The position numbers were made by a program, and so were the translations under genes. This document shows, piece after piece, positions 32,043-41,939 of a stretch of 64,000 nucleotides of DNA. This DNA comes from Bernardetiaceae bacterium (lineage in GTDB: Bacteria; Bacteroidota; Bacteroidia; Cytophagales; Thermoflexibacteraceae). Below the pieces are notes generated by a model, which searched no databases, was not told the origin of the DNA, and was given only the letters and a program-made list of their open reading frames with translations. The stretch is taken from assembly GCA_025056255.1 (NCBI GenBank), contig JANWVT010000007.1, positions 1-64,000 on the forward strand, written 5' to 3'. Numbering within the stretch: the stretch's first letter is position 1; each line of letters starts with the position of its first letter.

Positions 32043-34655
32043 ATGAAGCCATCACTTTCAAATACGTTGCGACAATCAGCTTACAACATTGCTATTTTGT
32101 TATTCGTGCTATCAGTTAGTACCGACCTATGGGCACAAAAAGCCAAAACTACTCGGCAACCGGCAAGTAAAAAGCCTACCTCTACGGCAAAAAAACCTGC
32201 TGCTAATACTTCTCCTGCTTCTAAGCCGCCTACTCAGGTTCCTTCTGCAGTTAGCCCGCCAGCTACTCCCCGGCGAGAACTGGGCGCACTCGAGCCACAC
32301 TATCAGGCGCAAGTGCAGCAAAACATTGGGTTTTTAGAGCTGATATTCAACGAGTTGGGTGCAGAAGACACTCCCCTGCCCGACAAGGAAGAAATCATTA
32401 ATTCTAGCTACTTGAAAGTATTTCGCGACAGCAAAGTACAAATTGAAGACGATTTAGACCTGCGCCGCACCACACCCACCAATAAAAATGTACAAGCCTA
32501 TTTGAAAGACATTGACTTTTTCTTTAAAAAGGCTGAGTTTAAACTCACTCCTAATCGCACCGAGCAGTTTATTTCCGAGCAAGGCATTCGCGTAGTGAAG
32601 GTTACGGTTAATCGCGAGTTAAATGCACTGTTATTAGACGGTACTCCCATTACTCATAACCAGTTGCGCTACATAGAAATGAACATAGATACGGTAAAGC
32701 GTGAGTTGAAAATAGCCAGTATTTACACCAACCGCTTAGACGAAGCACAAGAATTGCAACAGTGGTGGGCGAGCTTATCGGCAGAGTGGAAAAACCTGAT
32801 AGCTCCTCAGTTTGCCTCCCTTGCAGAAGTTAGTGTTGAACAGTTGCGCTCTGTAACACAAATAGAAGCCTTAGATTTGACCTACGCGGTAAAAGCAGGG
32901 TTGATTACCTCGTTTGAGCCGCTTGACGAGCTTGTTGGATTGCGTTCACTCAAATTAGCACAAACACCCATCCATGATTTATGGCATTTGCGCAACCTTT
33001 CCAAATTAGAAAATTTAGATATTTCTGGCACGCCAGTTACGTCGTTAGAGCCGCTCAAATATCTTTCTGCTTTGCAGCAGCTCAATATGGAAGGTGTTGC
33101 CGTAGCCGACTTAACGCCTATCAGCAACTTATTACAATTGCGGCAGCTCAATATTTCCCGCTCGCAGGTAAGCGAGTGGACAGCATTGTCAGAACTTAGC
33201 CGCTTGCAAACCTTACAAGCTACCGACCTACCTGCCACCTCGCTCAATGGTTTGGAAAAACTACAATCGTTACAATTTCTCGATGTATCTAATTTAAAAA
33301 TTACTTCTTTGGCTTCTCTGGCAGCGCTTCCAAACTTAGAAAGGCTGTATGTGGACAATACGCTTGTCAAATCGCTTGCCCCTTTGCAAGGCAAAAAGAG
33401 TTTGCAATTGCTGTCTATTAACAATACACCTGTTAATAATTTGACTGCCTTAGGTGCTATGCCCGCCTTAGAGCGCATCTATGCCGACGGCACTTCGCTC
33501 ACTCGAGAAGAAATCAACCGCTTCATTGCTGTCAACCCCAAATGCTTGGTGATGAACAACAGCAATGAAATGGCAAACTGGTGGGAACAATTGCCGCGCA
33601 GTTGGCGCAATGTGATGACCTCTTACGTACGCGTTACCACATCCACTCCCAGCCGAGAACAACTTGCACAAATGGCGCGTTTGACCGAAATTGACATCAC
33701 TGGCAACACGAGTATTGCTACCTTAGACCCCTTAAAAGTGCTGCGTGAACTAAAAAAACTCAAATGCAATGGCACCAGCATCAGCAGCCTCGAGCCGTTG
33801 CAATTTTTAGACGATTTGCAACATATTGAATGCCGCAGCACGCGCGTTACCGATTTGCAGCCACTTGCGAGCCTCAAATCACTTAGCTACTTAGATATTT
33901 CTGGTACACAGGTAGCCTCTCTGGTGCCTATTCATAACCTATCTGCCCTTACGCACCTGTATGCCGACAACACCACTATTAGCCGAGATATGTTTGCCGA
34001 GTATATCAATGCTCATCCTGAGAAAACAGTGGTATTTATGTCGCAAACATTGAAAAATTGGTGGTCGTTACTCTCTCCAGAGTGGAAACAAATTTTTAGA
34101 CAAGCCACTGGTATCCGCGATGACACTCCCACTAACGAAGGACTACATCAGATTGCTAAACTGACTGTGCTCAACATCCCCGCCGGAACCCGAATTACTT
34201 CACTTGAGCCCCTTGAAATGCTTTTTCGCCTCCACGAATTCAATTTTAGCAATACCCTCGTGCAAGAGCTAACCCCCTTGTCGAAAGTAACATCGTTGCG
34301 CATTTTGCGTTTGCCCAATCATTCTATCCGTAGCTTAGCGCCCATTCACAATTTAACTCACTTAGAAGTGCTCGACATTCAAAGCACGCCTATTGATAAA
34401 ATTGAAGAGGTGTTGCCATTTGTCAATTTAAAAGAACTCAATATCGCTGGCACTCCTATCAGGCGGCTACGCGGCATTGAACAATTGCAAAAACTCGAAC
34501 GCCTTAGTTTTTACAATACTACCATTAGCAACCTCAAACCTTTGGAAAGCTTGCCCGCACTGAAAAAAGTGCAATGCTACCGCACTAAGCTAAGTGCTCG
34601 CGAGGTTGAAAACTTTCGGAGAATAAAACCCAATTGCGAAGTAGAATACTACTAA
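32043..34655 (+). CDS. Exported leucine-rich-repeat protein
   Basis: The 870-residue protein has a signal peptide (about 1-30, IAILLFVLSVSTDLWAQ) and a K/T/P/A-rich low-complexity linker (~30-70). A helical region (~80-220) follows, with three blocks of bacterial LRRs separated by spacers containing W-W motifs (LQQWWASLS, NWWEQLPRSWRN, NWWSLLSPEWKQ). Repeats follow L-x-x-L-x-x-L-x-x-T-x-I-x-x-L-x-P-L, e.g. LENLDISGTPVTSLEPL and LSYLDISGTQVASLVPI. The three spacer blocks look like duplicated modules. Likely a periplasmic or surface binding protein; partner unknown. Start is ATG 32043, as the frame begins at a TTG. A terminator follows. Confidence 0.85.
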   Translation: MKPSLSNTLRQSAYNIAILLFVLSVSTDLWAQKAKTTRQPASKKPTSTAKKPAANTSPASKPPTQVPSAVSPPATPRRELGALEPHYQAQVQQNIGFLELIFNELGAEDTPLPDKEEIINSSYLKVFRDSKVQIEDDLDLRRTTPTNKNVQAYLKDIDFFFKKAEFKLTPNRTEQFISEQGIRVVKVTVNRELNALLLDGTPITHNQLRYIEMNIDTVKRELKIASIYTNRLDEAQELQQWWASLSAEWKNLIAPQFASLAEVSVEQLRSVTQIEALDLTYAVKAGLITSFEPLDELVGLRSLKLAQTPIHDLWHLRNLSKLENLDISGTPVTSLEPLKYLSALQQLNMEGVAVADLTPISNLLQLRQLNISRSQVSEWTALSELSRLQTLQATDLPATSLNGLEKLQSLQFLDVSNLKITSLASLAALPNLERLYVDNTLVKSLAPLQGKKSLQLLSINNTPVNNLTALGAMPALERIYADGTSLTREEINRFIAVNPKCLVMNNSNEMANWWEQLPRSWRNVMTSYVRVTTSTPSREQLAQMARLTEIDITGNTSIATLDPLKVLRELKKLKCNGTSISSLEPLQFLDDLQHIECRSTRVTDLQPLASLKSLSYLDISGTQVASLVPIHNLSALTHLYADNTTISRDMFAEYINAHPEKTVVFMSQTLKNWWSLLSPEWKQIFRQATGIRDDTPTNEGLHQIAKLTVLNIPAGTRITSLEPLEMLFRLHEFNFSNTLVQELTPLSKVTSLRILRLPNHSIRSLAPIHNLTHLEVLDIQSTPIDKIEEVLPFVNLKELNIAGTPIRRLRGIEQLQKLERLSFYNTTISNLKPLESLPALKKVQCYRTKLSAREVENFRRIKPNCEVEYY

Positions 34656-34680
34656 ACTGTATTTTTACAAAGTAGTTGGA

Positions 34681-34713
34681 TAGCCCAAGGCACTCTTTAC
34701 TTGGGCTATTTTT
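34681..34713 (+). terminator. Rho-independent terminator after the LRR gene
   Basis: A 9-bp stem (tagcccaag 34681-34689, cttgggcta 34700-34708, 10-nt loop) is followed by T5; it lies 26 nt after the LRR stop. Confidence 0.9.
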
Positions 34714-35005
34714 CTACACTTTACTTTCAAACCGAGACTATGCAACTAAACAATAGAGTTGATTAAAACTAAAAATATAACACCTTTGGAGCAGTCAAAA
34801 GGCTATGGCATATTAGTGAAATTTAAGATATAAATAGCACCTAAATTTCACAAAAAGAACCACTTTCATACATACCCTCTTGTTTTTTTTTTCAAGACAA
34901 TACAACTTTTGCCGCTTTATCCGTTTAGCTATAGTGTACCCCTACACAATAAACTACTTTTTACCCTTAATCTTTGTTTAGTTATTTAATCCCCCAAGGT
35001 TGGTT
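34714..35005. other. Intergenic upstream region of the SpoIIE-type phosphatase gene
   Basis: About 290 A/T-rich nt between the LRR terminator and the phosphatase gene. No frame or fold is supported; the promoter of the phosphatase gene must lie here but no clean TAnnTTTG match was found. Confidence 0.4.
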
Positions 35006-36949
35006 ATGCTACGATATTGCCTAACAGGGTTGATTATCTTCTTTTGTTTGACCGCTTTTGCAGATGACCGCATCCAGCAACTTTTGCAAATTGTCAGCCA
35101 AGACAAAAAAGATGCGCGCCAAGTGGATGCCATGTGCGAACTTGCCGAAAATTTTGCTGCCTCAGAAACAGAAAAAGCCTTAGAATACGCACGCAAAGCC
35201 GAGAAACTGGCAAAACAAATAGGATATCTGCAAGGACGAGCCAAAGCGTTTGAAGTGCTGGGAACTATCTACGCTTTTCAGCAACAAAAACACGACGATG
35301 CAGCCGAATACTTTACAGAAGCATATAACATTTATCATCAAATCTATCAGTCAGGTAAGCTCAACAAGCAGGTTTTATACGATTTCATAACCAAGAAAAT
35401 TATTCCGGCTTATCAGCTTATTGCCAACAAGTCAGAAGAGGATTTGCCTCGTCGCACTAAAAGAGCTATAAAAATATATAAAAACTTACAAGGTGAGTTT
35501 ACGCCAGTTCTTGCAGAAATTGCAGCTCTGAGAGAACAAGAATTGCGCAAGAAGGATACCAAGCTAGACTCAGCCCAAAGCATTATTGAAAGCAAAAAAA
35601 ATGAGCTCCTCTCTAAGGAAGAAGAGTTAAAACGCAAAGAAGCAGAATTACAAACGAAAAATCAGCAACTTAGTACCAATAAGAAGCAGCAGTTTCAATT
35701 GGCGCGCCTGAACATAAAACTAGGCGATAGTTTGCGGCGCTCTTCCGATAGTTTGAAATCTACTATGGATAGTCTCAATCAGCTTGCAGCTCATTTAAAA
35801 GTAACTACTGAAACGCTTATGTTGCACGAAATTCGTTTGCAACAAGCCGCCTTAAAGGCATTGGAAGAAAAAAACCGCAACATGATTCTTGAAGAGGAAA
35901 AACGCAAACAACAACGGGTCATCTATTTTTCCTTAGCGGCTTTGGGAGTGGTAATGTTATTTGGTTTTATGATGTTCCGCAACTACCGCATCCAAAAACA
36001 ACTCAACAAGCAACTAACTGAGCAGCGCAACGAGTTGGCGCAGAAAAATGCGGAGATAGAAATGCAGAAAGAAGAAATTATGGCACAAAACCAGAACATC
36101 ATGCGCCAAAATGCACAAATAGAAGCCCAGCGCGACAAGATACATGCCAAAAACCAACAAATTCTCGCCGGACTTAATTATGCCAGCCGCATTCAATCTT
36201 CCATGCTACCTCCGGTTGAGCGCATCAGGCAGTCTATCCCTGAATTTTTCGTATTTTATAAGCCACGCGATGTGGTTGGTGGCGACTTCTACTGGTTTGG
36301 TCAAATAGGCGAAGGAGTAAATAAGCAACTGATTTTGGCGGCGGCAGACTGTACCGGACATGGTGTACCGGGAGGTTTTATGAGTATAATTGGCAACAAA
36401 CTGTTAGATGAAATCATCTATATCCGCAATATTCACTCCCCAGAAAAAATTCTCAATGAACTGCATAAAGGCATCAACAAGTCGCTCCGTCAAGACGAAA
36501 CGCACAACAGCGATGGTATGGATATTGCCATTTGTGTGATTCAGCCATACCAACAGCAAATATTGGTTGCTTGCGCCAAAAATCCGGTTATTTATATCCA
36601 AAATGAGGAGTTGCGTGAAATAAAAGGCGATAAGCTGCCTATCGGAGGGGCTGTAACCGAGCCACGCAACTACACCTTGCACACTATCAATATTACTCAG
36701 CCTGCTATGGTGTATATGTTTTCCGACGGCTTACAAGACCAATTTGGTGGACCGGAAGGTAAAAAATTCATGTTGCGTAATCTGAGAAACAAACTTGTAG
36801 CCATTTGCGACAAGCCTATACAAGAGCAATATGATGCCATTGCTACCACCATGAAAAAATGGATGGAAGGGTATGGTACCAGTTACAAACAAACCGACGA
36901 CATGATGCTACTGGGTTTCAGAGTGGGTGGTAGCCCTTCTGTGAGTTAA
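35006..36949 (+). CDS. TPR/coiled-coil membrane protein with SpoIIE-type PP2C serine phosphatase domain
   Basis: The 647-residue protein has a signal peptide or anchor (MLRYCLTGLIIFFCLTAFA), TPR-like helices (~20-130) and a long coiled coil (~150-305). One membrane helix (~310-330, FSLAALGVVMLFGFMMF) is followed by a second coiled coil (~335-390). The C-terminal SpoIIE/RsbU-type phosphatase (~395-640) has VVGGDFYWF (metal Asp), ADCTGHGVPGGFMSIIG, DGMDIAICVI, MFSDGLQDQFGG and TDDMMLLGFR. The sensor part would be periplasmic and the phosphatase cytoplasmic, acting on anti-anti-sigma/STAS-like partners in known systems. Such TPR-SpoIIE proteins are numerous in Cytophagales. Its stop is 9 nt from the convergent next gene. 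Confidence 0.92.
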   Translation: MLRYCLTGLIIFFCLTAFADDRIQQLLQIVSQDKKDARQVDAMCELAENFAASETEKALEYARKAEKLAKQIGYLQGRAKAFEVLGTIYAFQQQKHDDAAEYFTEAYNIYHQIYQSGKLNKQVLYDFITKKIIPAYQLIANKSEEDLPRRTKRAIKIYKNLQGEFTPVLAEIAALREQELRKKDTKLDSAQSIIESKKNELLSKEEELKRKEAELQTKNQQLSTNKKQQFQLARLNIKLGDSLRRSSDSLKSTMDSLNQLAAHLKVTTETLMLHEIRLQQAALKALEEKNRNMILEEEKRKQQRVIYFSLAALGVVMLFGFMMFRNYRIQKQLNKQLTEQRNELAQKNAEIEMQKEEIMAQNQNIMRQNAQIEAQRDKIHAKNQQILAGLNYASRIQSSMLPPVERIRQSIPEFFVFYKPRDVVGGDFYWFGQIGEGVNKQLILAAADCTGHGVPGGFMSIIGNKLLDEIIYIRNIHSPEKILNELHKGINKSLRQDETHNSDGMDIAICVIQPYQQQILVACAKNPVIYIQNEELREIKGDKLPIGGAVTEPRNYTLHTINITQPAMVYMFSDGLQDQFGGPEGKKFMLRNLRNKLVAICDKPIQEQYDAIATTMKKWMEGYGTSYKQTDDMMLLGFRVGGSPSVS

Positions 36950-36958
36950 GCAAACTAC

Positions 36959-38404
36959 CTACTGCAAGTTACAGAGCTTGTTCACCAATTTCTCATCAAA
37001 TAAAATGTATTTAGTAGGCGAAAACAACCTGCGACCAGTTGAAGGCATGCGTGCAGCAAGGGTACGTATTTTAATAGGCTTGTCTTTTTTAGCATCGCTG
37101 GTAGCAATGCGTAAAATCTTCAAAAAGATAACGATATGTAAACACTCATCTTTGCCCAACATGCGAATTTGGCGTTGAATGCTATTGATGAGTTGGTTGA
37201 ATAGCTCTGAGTCACCCATCAAACAGTATTGCAAGGCTAAGAGCGATTTGACCTCAATAGTGGCATGCTGATATTTTTTTAAACTTACCGAATTGAGCAG
37301 CGTATTGAGCCAACGAGCGGCCTCTTCGTACTTTTCTGCATAGTAACAAGAAATAGCACGGTAGGTCATGTAGTTGATGTATTGAGGCAGATTTTCTTCA
37401 TCTAACTCAAAATCATCAAAAAGCGCTTCATTCTCTTCGTAGAGTTGCTGCTCGATGCCTAACCGAATACTACGCTCGAGCTTAGTCATCAAGAACTGAG
37501 CCGGATAAGTATACAAAGTGTAATTGGATAGCAACAGAGCAGCCGATTCATTCACATCTTCAAAGTAACGCTCTGCTTTTTTGAATACTTTATAGTGGTT
37601 ATAGTACTCTAAGCGCAAATATTCAAATACTAATTTGAGGTGGTGATAAATAGGATCTAAACTGTATTGTGTAAACTTTTTATTAACATTTTCAATAATA
37701 TCTTCTATTGGCTCGTAATCATCGGTAGGTTTGTCTTCTTCCACAAATAGGCGGTGAAAAATGCTCATGCAACTTTGGTACACGTAGAGGCGATGTGACT
37801 CATACATTTTAGCTATGTTGCTTATTTCTTGATTAAGCAATATTAATTGCATTTTGTCCATTTCATCGCCCGTAAGTGTATAAATGCCAAATTTTTTGAA
37901 GTAGTCGGCAAGCATATCTTCCACCTTGTCTACGGCGAGCATATAAGCCACATGGCGGTTGTAGGCTTGTGAGTAGGAAAAATAATCTGGCGAATGAATG
38001 TGTAATTTCTTGAGATGCTTATATACAACTGTCAATTCGTTAGATAGGTCATAGTCTAGCAATTCACGCTCTAATCGTTTGAGAGTAGCAATGGCAATCG
38101 CTCTTTTTCGAGTAAAAATAGTTTCATTAATATTGGCAACGCGTTTTAATAGGTCGGTACGCGGGCTTTCCATTTGTTGAAGCAGATACTCCTCAATTTT
38201 TTGATTGAGCCGCGACCGCAAGGTGTAGTAGGCATTGGTATTTACTTCGAGCTCTTCCATAATCTTGCTGTCAGACTGCTGCTTTTCGCGCATAGACCGC
38301 AACAAGATGGCAGACTTTTCTGCATTGCTTTCCAGTAGAGAGTTGTAGATAATTTCGTAGTCTTTATTGGATAATTGTTTGATAATATTTTTGAGTTTTG
38401 CCAT
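36959..38404 (-). CDS. Conserved all-helical protein of unknown function
   Basis: The 481-residue protein is rich in helix-forming Leu/Tyr/Glu/Lys residues, without a signal peptide or membrane segment. The N-terminal part resembles a helical domain (YEIIYNSLLESNAEKSAILL, IIKQLSNKDYE). The rest has TPR-like alternating helices (YHHLKLVFEYLRLEYYNHY, AISCYYAEKYEEAARWLNTLL). It looks like large conserved hypotheticals of Cytophagales; I cannot name a function. TAAATTTG at 38453-38460 on the minus strand is a possible -7 element, without a convincing -33 partner. It is convergent with the SpoIIE-type phosphatase gene, 9 nt apart. Confidence 0.7.
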   Translation of the reverse strand: MAKLKNIIKQLSNKDYEIIYNSLLESNAEKSAILLRSMREKQQSDSKIMEELEVNTNAYYTLRSRLNQKIEEYLLQQMESPRTDLLKRVANINETIFTRKRAIAIATLKRLERELLDYDLSNELTVVYKHLKKLHIHSPDYFSYSQAYNRHVAYMLAVDKVEDMLADYFKKFGIYTLTGDEMDKMQLILLNQEISNIAKMYESHRLYVYQSCMSIFHRLFVEEDKPTDDYEPIEDIIENVNKKFTQYSLDPIYHHLKLVFEYLRLEYYNHYKVFKKAERYFEDVNESAALLLSNYTLYTYPAQFLMTKLERSIRLGIEQQLYEENEALFDDFELDEENLPQYINYMTYRAISCYYAEKYEEAARWLNTLLNSVSLKKYQHATIEVKSLLALQYCLMGDSELFNQLINSIQRQIRMLGKDECLHIVIFLKILRIATSDAKKDKPIKIRTLAARMPSTGRRLFSPTKYILFDEKLVNKLCNLQ

Positions 38405-38670
38405 TGCACTCTAAGGTTAAAAAGTACTTGCGCGAAAGTATAAATTAGTTTGCAAATTTACGCAAAAAATGACAAGATATTTTTGTCTTGTAAACATAAA
38501 ATTATGACAAAACCTATAAATTAACCTCTTTTGCAGAGGTGCTACCTAATTAAACGTTCGAACTAAACGTTTTATTACATACCTCTCAGAAAAAATTTGG
38601 AATAGCAAAACACTTACAAACATGATTCATTGAGCTTAAAAATTACTTACAAAAAATATGTTTGGAGGAG

Positions 38671-39909
38671 TTATTGACGTGTAGCTGCAGCAATTATTAA
38701 GGAAAGTTCTTTGTGTTTCATGTGAAATTTTTTGCCAATGTATTCGTTTGTAAGTTCGCCCGAATAGCTATAAACGCCCTTAGCAAAACCATGGTCGGCA
38801 TATATCATTTCATCTACGCCGCCAAGTTCACCCATTCGGCGAAGCAAGGGTGTAAAGATATTGCTAATAGCTTTGGTAGCTGTTCGTGCCACACGAGAAG
38901 CAATGTTAGGCACACAATAGTGAATAACACCATAGCGCCTATAGGTAGGTGCATCGTGAAAAGTCAGCCGAGAGGTTTCAAAACAGCCACCATTGTCTAT
39001 GCTCACGTCTATAATAACCGAGTCGGGACGCATCTGGCTGACCATTTCTTCGGTTACTACACAGATAGAACGTCCGTCTTGGTGGCGCAGTGCACCAATG
39101 GCTACATTAGTAGTTTTGAGTGCTCGCGCCAAAGTAGTGGCTTCAATGGTAGAAGTGTAAATCTGTTGGTCGCCGAGTGCTTGCTTTAAACGACGCAATT
39201 TGTAAAGATTATCATCAAACACTTTCACCGAAGCACCGAGTCCTAATGCCGCACGGGCTGCATATTCGGCTACTGTTCCGGCTCCCAAAATCAATACTTT
39301 GGTGGGTGGAACGCCTGTAATACCGCCCAAGATAATGCCTTTGCCGCCACTTGTGTTGCTTAACAACTCTGCTGCAATTAACATCACTGTGCTGCCAGCA
39401 ATTTCACTCATGGCGCGAACCAACGGCAACCCTCCTACTTCATCTTCCAGCATCTCGTAGGCTATTGCCGTAATTTTTTTGCGATTGATGGCTTGCAGGT
39501 ATTCTTGCGTAACTTTTGCCAGCGGCAGTGAAGAGATAAGAGTAGCACGCGGCGACATCATCTCTATTTCTGCCAATGTAGGCATATCTATTTTCAAGAT
39601 AATATCTGCCTTGTACACTTCCTCTGGCGAGTAAACAATTTGCGCACCTGCCTCGCTATATTCGTTGTCGGAGTAGCGAGAAGGAAGCCCCGCCCCTGAC
39701 TCAATATAAATTTCATGCCCATTGGCTACCAGCACTTGTACCGACTCTGGACGCAGTACGATTCTGTTTTCCTGATAAGCTATTTCCTTGGGCAAGCCGA
39801 TGACCAATCGTTTTTTGCTTGCTTGTACTTTCACTAATTTTTCCTGCGGATGAAACAGGGGGTGCTCCTGCGCGAGCCGCTTCATTTCGGATTTCAAGTG
39901 GTCAGTCAT
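38671..39909 (-). CDS. ald: Alanine dehydrogenase
   Basis: The 412-residue protein interconverts L-alanine and pyruvate plus ammonia with NAD(H). The N-terminal domain has IGLPKEIAYQENRIVLRPESVQVL and the following VYSPEEVYKADIILKI. The NAD domain has VLILGAGTVAEYAARAALGLGASVKVFD and VIIDVSIDNGGCFETSR, and the C-terminus has HYCVPNIASRVARTATKAISN. The ~30 extra N-terminal residues (DHLKSEMKRLAQEHPLFHPQEKLV) are as in Bacteroidota homologues. Its first 8 nt overlap the tsaE stop, so the pair is co-transcribed. The 265 nt after it hold the promoter of the preceding gene. Confidence 0.95.
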   Translation of the reverse strand: MTDHLKSEMKRLAQEHPLFHPQEKLVKVQASKKRLVIGLPKEIAYQENRIVLRPESVQVLVANGHEIYIESGAGLPSRYSDNEYSEAGAQIVYSPEEVYKADIILKIDMPTLAEIEMMSPRATLISSLPLAKVTQEYLQAINRKKITAIAYEMLEDEVGGLPLVRAMSEIAGSTVMLIAAELLSNTSGGKGIILGGITGVPPTKVLILGAGTVAEYAARAALGLGASVKVFDDNLYKLRRLKQALGDQQIYTSTIEATTLARALKTTNVAIGALRHQDGRSICVVTEEMVSQMRPDSVIIDVSIDNGGCFETSRLTFHDAPTYRRYGVIHYCVPNIASRVARTATKAISNIFTPLLRRMGELGGVDEMIYADHGFAKGVYSYSGELTNEYIGKKFHMKHKELSLIIAAATRQ

Positions 39910-40360
39910 ATCGGCAAAGGTCTATTGTGCGCGAAAAATCGTTTTCAACATTGATACGGATTAGCAGATGATTGGGCGGAATCAGGGTGGCAATTCGGCT
40001 GCCCCACTCTATCAGGCAGTAGCTTCCCGAATAAAAATACTCGTCCACACCAATATCTATGGCTTCTGCCTCATTTTTGAGACGGTAAAAATCAAAATGA
40101 AACACAGGGCTTCCGTCTGGCAAAACGTATTCGTTCACCAACGAAAAAGTAGGGCTGGAAATATTTTCTCGTATGCCCCAAGCCCTGCCAATTGCCTGAA
40201 TCAGCGTGGTTTTGCCGGCACCTAGGTTGCCTTCAAACAGCCAGATAGTATGCCCATCCGCAAATTGGGTGATTTCACGAGCTATGTTTTCTAATTCACC
40301 CAAATTGCGGCAAATTAGTTGAAGGATTTGTGAACAGGGTTGATGCGCTGCAACATTCAT
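39902..40360 (-). CDS. tsaE: tRNA threonylcarbamoyladenosine biosynthesis ATPase TsaE
   Basis: The 152-residue protein has the TsaE Walker A motif FEGNLGAGKTTLIQAIGRAWG and SSPTFSLVNEY, FHFDFYRL and YCLIEWGSRI. TsaE drives the TsaBD complex that makes t6A37 on tRNAs reading ANN codons. The frame begins at a TTG at 40369; ATG 40360 was chosen. The 8-nt overlap with ald is the normal arrangement in many Bacteroidota. Confidence 0.95.
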   Translation of the reverse strand: MNVAAHQPCSQILQLICRNLGELENIAREITQFADGHTIWLFEGNLGAGKTTLIQAIGRAWGIRENISSPTFSLVNEYVLPDGSPVFHFDFYRLKNEAEAIDIGVDEYFYSGSYCLIEWGSRIATLIPPNHLLIRINVENDFSRTIDLCRYD

Positions 40361-40464
40361 TTCCAACAAAGTTACGGAACGGAGAAAAAATAAGTACTAT
40401 TTCACTGCCGAGTTTCCGCAGTCTTTATTAGGGTTATTTTTGAATATACGAATAACTACCGGCT

Positions 40465-41136
40465 ATGAAACAGTCTGCTTTGGCTTTTTTAATGGATTTG
40501 AAAGCCAATAACTCCCGCGAGTGGTTTGCTGAAAACAAACAACGCTATGAACAAATCGCCGCTGATTTTCTGGCTCTTGCCGATGACATTCTCCGACGGC
40601 TTTCGCAAGTTGACCCGGCTTTTGCTACGCAAAAAGCCAAAGACTGCGTGTTTCGCATTTACCGCGATACGCGCTTTTCTAAAGACAAAACCCCCTACAA
40701 AACGCATTTGGGTGCATACTTTTGCACGGGCGGCAAACAGTCGCCACTGGCGGGCTATTACCTGCACATTCAACCCGGGGAAAGTTTTTTGGCAGGCGGT
40801 TGTTGGATGCCTCCCGCACCTTTATTGCAAGCCATCAGGCAGGAAATTGACTACAACGCCGCCGAGTTTCGCAATATTGTGGAATCGCCTGCCTTCGCTG
40901 CCCGATTCGGCAAACTTTCCGGCGAAAGCCTGAAAACAGCCCCCAAAGGCTATTCGGCTGACCATCCGGAAATTGAGTACTTGCGCAAAAAGAGCTTCGT
41001 TGCAGTTCAGCAAGTAAGCGACCAACAGGTGCTCGCCGATGATTTCATAGAGCAAATTATGGAAGCATTTGCTGCCATGAAACCTTTGGTAGATTTTTTG
41101 AACCGCGCCATTACAGATGTCGCCTTTCCTGCCTGA
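40465..41136 (+). CDS. DUF2461 family protein
   Basis: The 223-residue protein begins LAFLMDLKANNSREWFAENKQRYE, the hallmark of DUF2461, followed by FRIYRDTRFSKDKTPYKTHLGAYF and YYLHIQPGESFLAGGCWMPP and ends in PLVDFLNRAI. The family is widespread in Bacteroidota and has no established function; a cytoplasmic enzyme fold has been suggested. It is divergent from tsaE (~105 nt) and its stop is 1 nt from the convergent beta-barrel gene. Confidence 0.9.
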   Translation: MKQSALAFLMDLKANNSREWFAENKQRYEQIAADFLALADDILRRLSQVDPAFATQKAKDCVFRIYRDTRFSKDKTPYKTHLGAYFCTGGKQSPLAGYYLHIQPGESFLAGGCWMPPAPLLQAIRQEIDYNAAEFRNIVESPAFAARFGKLSGESLKTAPKGYSADHPEIEYLRKKSFVAVQQVSDQQVLADDFIEQIMEAFAAMKPLVDFLNRAITDVAFPA

Positions 41137-41137
41137 C

Positions 41138-41854
41138 TCAAAACCGATACCCCACCAACAACTGCCAACTCTGTTGGTAAATGCGGATGACAGGCTGGGT
41201 TTGGTCAAAGGTGAACACGTTGGCGTTGTCTAACAGCGGATTTCTGCCAATTTGATACCGCAGGCTCATGTGCCAATGTCGGCTTGCCCAACCGATGCCT
41301 GTTAGTGCGCCGAAGTCAAATTTTTGCAAGTACTTGTCGGTTTCGGTGGTGTTTTGCGGGTCGCCAAAGATGCGGCGGTCTTTTTTGTCGGCACTGTCGG
41401 TAATGAATCCGCCGGCTAATGCACTCACATAGGGTGCAGCGTACAAGGAAATTCCTTGCCATGTGAAAGCAGGTGCCACAGGCACTATCTGCACCGACCA
41501 AGTGCGCAAGCGAGCGTCGTACAAGTTTCCGTTGTCGTCTTCACGTCGGATGCGGCTGCCGCCTTGTTGCCAGTTGATTTCGTGCAACAGGCTGAAATAC
41601 TTGCCTGCTTGCGTAACGGCTTGCAAACCGACGGTCAGCCCGCCAAGAAATGCCGCTTGTCCGTCGGCAGAGAGTTGCTGTAAATCGCTGCCGTAGTATC
41701 GGCTTTGCCCCCAGCCTGCTTGCACGCCAATGCGCACCCGTGCATTGCGTTCTATGCGCAGCGTATCGGGCGGTATAAAATCGGGCAGGGTGGTTTGTGC
41801 CCAAGCAGGCGCGCTAATCATCAGCCCTGTTATCAATAAGACAATTTTTTTCAT
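41138..41854 (-). CDS. Small outer-membrane beta-barrel protein
   Basis: The 238-residue protein has a signal peptide (MKKIVLLITGLMISAPAWAQ) followed by alternating hydrophobic strands (VRIGVQAGWGQ, AFLGGLTVGLQAVT, YFSLLHEINWQQGG, SLYAAPYVSALAGG, FGALTGIGWA, WHMSLRYQIGRN) and a C-terminal strand ending in LLVGYRF, the terminal aromatic expected for BAM insertion. It resembles PorT-like/OmpA-type 8-10 stranded barrels of Bacteroidota. It is the last gene of the minus-strand metal locus, 85 nt after the TolC-type gene, and may be a co-expressed accessory channel or adhesin; the function is inferred from position only. Confidence 0.7.
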   Translation of the reverse strand: MKKIVLLITGLMISAPAWAQTTLPDFIPPDTLRIERNARVRIGVQAGWGQSRYYGSDLQQLSADGQAAFLGGLTVGLQAVTQAGKYFSLLHEINWQQGGSRIRREDDNGNLYDARLRTWSVQIVPVAPAFTWQGISLYAAPYVSALAGGFITDSADKKDRRIFGDPQNTTETDKYLQKFDFGALTGIGWASRHWHMSLRYQIGRNPLLDNANVFTFDQTQPVIRIYQQSWQLLVGYRF

Positions 41855-41939
41855 GGTATTATTGCATGTTTGGTTGAGCCGGTAAAATGAAGGCGGATTT
41901 CAGAACGCCAAAATCGGAATTACGAATTTCAAAATCCTA

